Below are positions 1 to 9,000 of a stretch of 64,000 nucleotides of DNA, in pieces; position 1 is the first letter of the stretch, and every line of letters starts with the position of its first letter. The notes under the pieces are model-generated. The model did not search any database, was not told the origin of the DNA, and worked only from the letters and a program-made list of their open reading frames with translations. Both the position numbers and the translations under genes were made by a program. This DNA comes from Clostridia bacterium (GTDB lineage: Bacteria > Bacillota > Clostridia > Acetivibrionales > DSM-2933): NCBI GenBank assembly GCA_026418275.1, contig JAOABQ010000077.1:182507-246506 (forward strand), in the 5' to 3' direction.

Positions 1-3000
1 GGCAGCATGTCCTGTATTCATATAAAGCTTGGGTGTCCCCGTTACCTTTACCGGACTGTCAAACAGCACTTCAATGTCAATTTTGTCCCCTTTCCGGTAG
101 ACCCCATCTTTATTATCGGTTGAAACACCGATAATCTTTATTTCCTGTGTTCCAACAGAAAGATTTTCGTTTTTCCCCAGGGACCCTGCCGTGCCCGGTT
201 CGGGAAGTTTTAAGTCGGCAGCATTTTCCGCCAGGTCCATAATCATTCCTTTTAAGGAATTTTGATCCTTATAATCCAGATCATTTACAGCATCGCCTTC
301 CTGCACGACGTATCTAAATACAAGGCTCGATGTTCCCATGCCGCTAATGTACAGGGCCTTTCTGCCTGTATTTAGTTCCAAGCTCGGAATTTCCCTGACT
401 TTTACAATCTCAGAGAATTTTATCTTAATATCGATAACATCCTTTACATTATATAAACCATCCTGATTTTCTGAAGTTACATTAACTACCTTCGGCATTT
501 TTGTATCAATTGCCAGGTTTTTATTGGCACCCAGTGAATGGATTTCTCCAGGAACCGGCAGTGTGAGATCAAAGTCATTCTTCGACAAGCCCTTTATGCT
601 TCCTGTCAGGGACTTTGTGTGCGCATAATCCAGTTCTTCCGCTTCATCCCCCGGCTTCACATGATACCTAAAGATAAGGGTATCCGTTTCCGCCCCGCTT
701 ACATAGTAGGCTATACTTCCTGAATTGAGGCTTAATTCCGGAATACCCGAAACACTTACAGGTTCGTTGAAACTGACCTTGATATCAATAACCTCCCCTG
801 CCTTATAAGTACCATTTTCCTTATCGGAGGTTACATTTTGAACAGCCTTCAAACCGACAGGCAGTGCTTCCCCGCCCAACTCCCCTGCTCCAGGCGGAGG
901 GACTGGAACTACGATTTCAGGAATTCCGGAAGAGTCAACCTCAATATTTTTACTTCCTCCCAGAGAACCTATAGCTCCCGGTAAAGGCAAAGTTAAATCA
1001 GCAGCATTTTGAGCTGCATCCTTCATGGTTCCGGTTAATGAATCGGTACCCACATAGTCCAAATCAGCGGATGTATCCCCACTATTTACCGTATACCTGA
1101 AAATAAGAGTATCTGTACCGTTCCCACTGGCATAAGAAGCAGTTCTTAACACATTGAGCGCCAGTACCGGCACCCCTGTGACATTGACAGGTTCGGTAAA
1201 CAATACTTTTATATCAATGCTTTGCCCTGTTCTGTAAATTCCATTGGGTATATCCGAACTCACCCCGATTACCTGAGGTTCCGCAGTGTCTATTCCTATG
1301 TCTTTATTCGCCGCCAGTGACCCTGCGGCCCCAGGTACCGGCAAATTCAATACTGCATTATTTAGAGCCTCGTCTTCAATAACACCGGTTAATGAATTGA
1401 AAGCAGCGTAATCAAGTTCATTTACCGTATCTCCTGTTCCAACAGTGTATCTGAATATAAGGGTACTACTTCCGCTTCCGCTTGTATAATCTACCGTTCT
1501 TCCGGTATTAAGCGTTAGCTCAGGTACTCCCGTGACAATAACAGGTTCATCAAAAACAACCTTAATATCTATGTTTTCGCCTTCTTTATACTTCCTGTTT
1601 CCATTATCCGATGTTACATTGACAACCCGGGGAGCCAGTGTATCTACACTGATATCTTTATTAAAGGAAAGAGAGCCTAAAATGCCGGGTACCGGAAGAC
1701 TTAAATTCGCATTATTCTGTGCCACGTCCTGAATGGTTCCGCTTAAAGCATTGGCATTGGCGTATCCCAAATCCAAGCTTACGTCTCCTGCTGCTACCGT
1801 ATATCTGAAAATAAGAACAGTGCTTCCGCTGCCGCTGGTATAATCTACAGTACTGCCTGTATTTAGTAAAATCACCGGTGTCCCTGTAACCGTTACAGCT
1901 TCACTAAAGGTTACTTTGATATCTACACTGTCTCCTTCCCTGTATTTCCCGTTTGCACTATCTGAAGTAATGTTGGTTACAATAGGTATAATTCCGTCAA
2001 CCCCAATATTTTTACCCCCTCCCAGGGATTCCGGGGCCCCTGTTGCAGGCAGGGTAACATTGGCATCATTTCCTGCCCCATCCTTGACTGTCCCTCCGTT
2101 TAAAGCCAATCCGCTGACTGCTGTATAATTAAGGTCCGCTGTCCAGTCGCCGGTTCCCACCGTATAGTTGAACACCAGGGTATTTGTCCCGCTGCCGCTG
2201 CTGTAATTCACAACCCTTCCCGTATTGAGGGAAAGTTGGGGCGTACCGGTCACAGTTACCGCCTTATTGAAAACAACCTTGATATCAATCACATCTCCTG
2301 CCTTGTAAGTCCCATTGGCCTTATCCGAGGTTACGTTATTAACTGCAGGCACAACACCATCAACGGCAATTTCCTTGTTTGTTCCCAGGGAATTGCCCCC
2401 AAGCACCGGAAGAGTCAATACAGCGTCATTTCCTGCTCCATCCTTGATGCTACCTCCGTTCAGCGTAAGGGAATCAGTTGCGGAATAGTTGAGATCAGGA
2501 GTTAAATCCCCTGCTCCAACGGTGTAATTAAACACCAAAACGCTGCTTCCGCTTCCGCTGCTGTAATTTACAACCCTTCCTATATTGAGGAGCAGCCCGG
2601 GCGTACCGGTTACGGTTACCGCTTCACTGAAGGATATCCGGATATCAATCACATCTCCGATTTTATAGGTCCCGTTTGCTTTGTTGGATGTGACCCCGCC
2701 ATTGATGTCGGGTGCCGTGGTATCGATCTGCAAATCTTTGCCCGTTCCCAGGGACCCTGCACCTAAAGGTAACGGCAGGGTAATATCCCCGTCATTATCC
2801 GCTCCATCCTTGATACTTCCCCCGTTTAAGGAAAGTGCATTGATGGCTGTGTAGTTAAGGTCGGCTGCCGTGTCCCCCGGCTGGACGGTATAATTGAACA
2901 CCAGGGTACTGCTTCCGCTGCCGCTGGCATAATCAACTACCGCGCCTGTGTTCAAGGTGATTTGGGGTGTCCCTGTCACACTCACCGCTTCAGTGAAATT

Positions 3001-6000
3001 AACCCGGATATCAATGGTTGTACCTGCTTTATAAATTCCGTTGGATTGGTTGGAAGTCACACCGCTGATCGTAGGTATAACTCCGTCTACCGCAATGTTT
3101 TTATTGGTGCCCAAAGATCCTGCTCCGCCTATAGCAGGCAGTGTCAAATCTGCGTCATTTCCAGCCCCGTCTTTGATAGTTCCCCCGTTTAATGAAAGGG
3201 ACCCGGTAGAAACATAGTTGAGATCGGAGGTACTATCCCCTGCCCCAACCGTATAGCTGAATAAAAGGGTATCCGTTCCGCTGCCGCCCGTGTAATTCAA
3301 GATCCTCCCTGTATTGACGGCAAGCTGGGGTGTTCCTGTAACATTCACTGCTTCACTAAACACCACTTTTACACCTATGGTGCTCCCAAGTTTATAGGAA
3401 GCATTCCCATCGTCCGAAGTTATATGGCTGACTCCGGGCAATGATGTATCAATGGCAAGGTTTTTATTTGTTCCCAACGAACCTGCCCCAAGAAGTGCAG
3501 GCAGAGAAAGTTCTCCGCTATTCCCGGCTGTATCTTGAATCGTACCGCCATTTAAAGTCAATGCACCTATAGCCGTATAGTTAAGGTCCGATGTCGAGTC
3601 GCCGGTTCCCACCGTATAGTTGAACACCAGAGTATTTGTCCCGCTGCCGCTGCCGTAATTCACAACCCTTCCCGTATTGAGTGAAAGCTGGGGCGTGCCG
3701 GTCACAGTTACCGCCTTATTGAAAACAACCTTGATATCAATCACATCTCCTGCCTTGTAAGTACCATTGGCCTTATCCGAGGTTACATTGTTTACTGCAG
3801 GCACAACCCCATCAATGGCAATATCCTTGTTGGTTCCCAGAGAATTCCCACCGAGCACCGGAAGAGTCAATACCGCGTCATTTCCTGCTCCATCCTTGAT
3901 GGTACCTCCGTTCAGCGTAAGGGAATCGGTTGCGGAATAGTTGAGATCAGGACTTAGATCCCCTGCTCCAACAGTGTAATTAAACACCAAAACGCTGCTT
4001 CCACTTCCGCTGCTGTAATTTATAACCCTTCCCGTATTGAGAAGCAGCCCGGGCGTACCAGTTACAGTTACCGCTTCACTGAAGGATATCCGGATGTCAA
4101 TCACATCTCCGATTTTATAGGTCCCGTTTGCTCTGTTGGATGTGACTCCCCCATTGATGTCGGGTGCTGTGGTATCAATCTGCAAGTCTTTGCCCGTTCC
4201 CAGGGATCCTGCACCTAAAGGTAACGGCAGGGTAATATCCCCGTCATTATCCGCTCCATCCTTGATACTTCCCCCGTTTAAGGAGAGTGCATTGATGGCT
4301 GTGTAGTTAAGGTCGGCTGCCGTGTCCCCCGGCTGGACGGTATAATTAAACACCAGGGTACTGCTTCCGCTGCCGCTGGCATAGTCAACCACCACACCTG
4401 TATTTAAGGTAATTTGCGGTGTTCCTGTCACACTCACCGCTTCAGTGAAATTGACCCGGATATCGATGATTGTTCCTGCCTTGTAAATCCCGTTGGATTT
4501 GTTGGAAGTCACACCACTGATCGTTGGTATAATCCCATCTACAGCAATGTTTTTATTTGTGCCCAAAGATCCTGCTCCGCCTATAGCAGGCAGCGCCAAG
4601 TCTGCATCATTTCCAGCCCCGTCTTTGATGGTTCCTCCGTTTAATGAAAGGGAAGCCGTAGAAACATAGTTAAGGTCGGAGGTACTATCCCCTGCCCCAA
4701 CCGTATAGCTAAATAAAAGCGTATTTGTTCCGCTGCCGCCGGTGTAATTTAACGTTCTCCCCGTATTGATGGCAAGCTGGGGTGTTCCCGTAACATTCAC
4801 GCTGTCATTGAAAACGATCTTGACACTGATGGTATTTCCCAGCTTATAGGTGGCATTCCCATCATCCGAAGTTACATTACTAACCATTGGAACCACACCA
4901 TCAATGATAATACTTTTATTTGTACCCAGGGAGCCTGCACCTGCAACTGCCGGCAGGGCAATATTGGCGATATTTCCTGCCGCATCCTTAATGCTTCCTC
5001 CGTTTAAAGCCAACGCATCGGTTGCTGTATAATTAAGATCCCCTGTGGAATCTCCCGTTTCCACCGTATAGTTGAATAGGAGGGTGTCTGTCCCGCTGCC
5101 GCTGCTGTATGTTACTGTTCTTCCGGTGTTCAATGTAATTTGCGGTATCCCGGTAACCGTAACAATTTCGGTAAAAACTACTTTTACATCGACAACCTGG
5201 CCCAGCTTATATGTGCCGTCAACTTTATCCGAAGTTACCTGACTCACCGCCGGAATCTGTCCATCAACATAAAGCTCCTTATTGACTGCAAGAGCCCCTG
5301 CTCCATTGGTTGCAGGCAAACTGACATTTGCATCATTTTCTGCGCTGTCTTGAATAGTCCCCCCATTGAGTGTTAAAGCATTTACAGCAGCATAGTTTAG
5401 ATCTGCCGCCACGTCTCCCGACTGTACGGTATAATTGAATATCAGTGTATCACTTCCGCTGCCGCTGGAATAGTTTATCATTCTTCCCGTATTTAATTCC
5501 AACTGGGGAGTTCCCGTTACGGTTACCGGCTCGCTAAAACGGATCCGTATATCGATCACATCCCCTAATTTGTAAGTTCCGTCTGCCTTACTGGATGTCA
5601 CGCCTCCATTTATTGAAGGAACTGTTGTATCAATGACGATATCCTTGCTTCCACCTAAGGAATCCGGCCATCCCTGGTCAGGCAGCAAGAGATAAACATC
5701 ACCCGCTCCCGCGTCCTGAATGGATCCTCCATTTAAGTCCAGGGCATCTGCGCCTGTATAATCCAAATCAGACGCATTATCACCCGGCTGAACCGTATAG
5801 GTAAAGGTCAGCGTGTCGGTACCGGTACCCCCGCTGTAATCCGCGCCGGAACCCGTATTAAGCATAAGCCTTGGGTTACCTGTTACATTCACAATACCGC
5901 TGAATTTAACGGTAATGGGTATGACAGCCCCTAACTTGTAGCTTCCATCCTGTATCGAGGAGGTTACTTTTGTTATAATGGGAGAAGCCAGTGAAGCTGC

Positions 6001-9000
6001 CTGCAGCACTAAACGGCCCCCGATTTCATCGTGCATTGCCTCAACAGTGTATTTTACTGTAAGGGTTTCTCCCGGATTCTGTGCCTTATAAGTAAGGGTC
6101 AGCACTTTATATGTAGTTCCCACAGTATCAATAAAATTTATATAATCACTACTGCTGCCATCACTTAAAATAGCTTCCACTTTTCCCCTGACTCCGCTTG
6201 CTCCTAAAAACACCCGAAGGGTCTTTTGCTGTGTCCCTGCAGGTACGGTAAAGGAAAGTCCGTTTCCCGCCCCGGTCACATAAATGCCGCTATCGATGGC
6301 CGCACCGTTTGCTGTAGGATTCCCATCCGTCCAGGCAGCCAAAACCGTACTTCCTGCAAGACGTGTCTTCACCCCTGCACCCATTACAGCCGCATCACTG
6401 ATTTTCTGCGGTACACCGTTTTTATGGTTAAAGCTGTTCTCGTCCAAAAGCCCCCAATGGGCCCAGTCCTCAGTCCCCTCCCGTGTTAAATTTACATTGA
6501 GAGGAGCATTATCTATATCACCGTAAAGCACTCCGCTGGTACCCGCCGAAATTACAATGGCTTTGGCTCCTCCCAATGAATTGGGTGATCCTATAGCAGC
6601 CAGTGTTAAGACTGCATTATTTCCAGCACCATCCTTTATGGTCCCTCCGTTTAATATCAGAGAAGTAGTGGCGGAATAATCCAAATCCCCTGCTACATCC
6701 CCCGATAAAACCGTGTAGTTAAAGGTCAGCACATTGGTTCCGCTTCCACCCCCGTATACTGCATTTCTTCCGGTGTTTAAAGCAAGCTGGGGACTTCCGG
6801 TGACAACCACGTTTTCATTAAAAGTTACTGTGACAGCTATGCTTGCTCCGGCGGAATAAGTCCCATCCGGAGTCAACGAAGAAACGTGGTCTACCTCTGG
6901 GTTTACCGCATCCACCGCAATATCTTTATTGGTTCCAAGGGATCCTGCTCCTCCCACAGCCGGAAGGGTTAAAACCGCGTTATTGCCGGCAGTATCTTTC
7001 ACCGTCCCCCCATTTAAAGTAAGGGAGTTTGCTGCTACATAGTTGAGATCGGTTGTAGCGTCACTCGCCAGCACAGTATAATTAAAGGTTAAGGTACTGC
7101 TGCCGCTTCCACTGCTGTAATTTACCGTCCTCCCCGTATTTAACGCCAGTTGGGGTGTACCGGTCACATGAACGGTTTCACCGAATAGAACCGTGATGGG
7201 GATAATATCCCCTGTTTTATATGTCCCGTTTGGAGCTGTGGAGGATGCACCTGTTACTTCAGGAACTGCCCCGTCTACCGAAATATCCTTATTTACACCT
7301 AAAGAACCCGCAGCATCTACAGCAGGCAGTACCAAAACCGCATCATTTCCCGCATTGTCCCTGATGGTTCCCCCATTAAAAATCAACGACCCTGTATTGG
7401 AATAATTAAGATCAGAGGTAAAATCATTGGCTCCTACAACGTAATCAAAAGACAATGTATTGGTGCCCGTCCCTCCGCTGTAATTCACTGTTCTTCCGGT
7501 GTTCATTGTAATTTGGGGTGTACCGGTTACATTTACAGCCTCGCTAAAGCGCACTGTAATAATAACGGTATCATTCAATTTATAGGCACCGTTCCCACTC
7601 GTCGAAGCAACTTGATTCACAGTGGGTACAGCACCGTCTACCCCTATATCCTTATTGGTTCCCAGAGAGCCTGCTCCCCCCGGATCGGGAAGACTCAAAA
7701 CCGCATCGTTTCCAGCCGAATCCTTGATGGTGCCCCCATTTAAAGCCAAGGAATCGGATGCAGCATAATTAAGATCTGCTGCAGTATCTCCCGATCCAAC
7801 AGTGTAATTGAAAGTTAATGTATCGGTTCCGCTTCCACTGCTGTAATTAACCACCCGGCCGGTATTCAAAGAAAGCCTGGGTGTTCCGGTGACGGTGACA
7901 TTTTCACTAAACCGGAGGGTAACCGCAATCATATCTCCTGCTTTATAGGTTGCATTCAAGTTGGTTGAGGTTACGTTCTGGATGCCCGGTGCTGTTGTAT
8001 CCACAACAATATCCTTGTTCGTCCCCAATGAGCCCGCGCCGCCGGTTGCAGGCAGCGCTAACCCTGCATCATTTCCTGCTGCATCTTTAATGGTTCCTCC
8101 GTTTAGAATTAAGGCATTGATATTGCTGTAATTAAGATCTGTTGCCGTATCACCCACCCCTACCGTATAATTGAACACCAGCGTATTGGTTCCGCTTCCG
8201 CTGCTGTAATTAACTACTCTTCCGGTATTGAGGGATAACTGGGGTGTACCTGTTACAATAACATTTTTGCTAAAGCTTAAAGTTACCACAATAACATTTC
8301 CAGCTTTATAGCTTCCGTTTTCTGTTGTAGAGGTTACGTTATTTACACCGGGTACAACACCGTCTACACCCATATCTTTTCTTCCTGCCAAAGAGTCGGC
8401 ACCTCCGGCAGCCGGAAGAGTCAGGACCGCATCATTTCCCGCTGCATCCCGTATGGTACCTCCGTTTAAAAGGAGTGATCCGGTATCCACGTAATTAAGC
8501 TCCGCTGTGGTTTCACCGGAACCTACAATATAATTGAATACAAGTATATCCGAGCCGCTTCCGCCGGTATAATTGACAGTTCTTCCCGTGTTTAGTACAA
8601 GCTGGGGTGTTCCGCTTACATTGACAGCTTCGTCAAATTTAATATGGATGGGAATCGTATCCCCCAATTTATAAGTGCCGTTGCTGCTTGCTGATGTTAC
8701 ATAAGAGACTGTGGCTGCATTTCCATCCACTGCAATATCCTTATTGGTTCCCAGAGAGCCCGCCCCCCCAGGAAGTGCCAAAAGCAGCGCTGCATCATTT
8801 CCTGCAGTATCCCGGATGGTACCTCCATTTAAGTTTAAAGAGCCTGTATTGACATAATTTAAATCAACCGCCCAATCTCCTGCTTGAATTACATAATTGA
8901 AAACAAGGGTATCCGAACCGGTTCCACTGCTGTAATCCGCTGTTCTTCCGGTATTTAGCGACAACCTGGGAGACCCTGTAACATAAACGGTTTCATTGAA

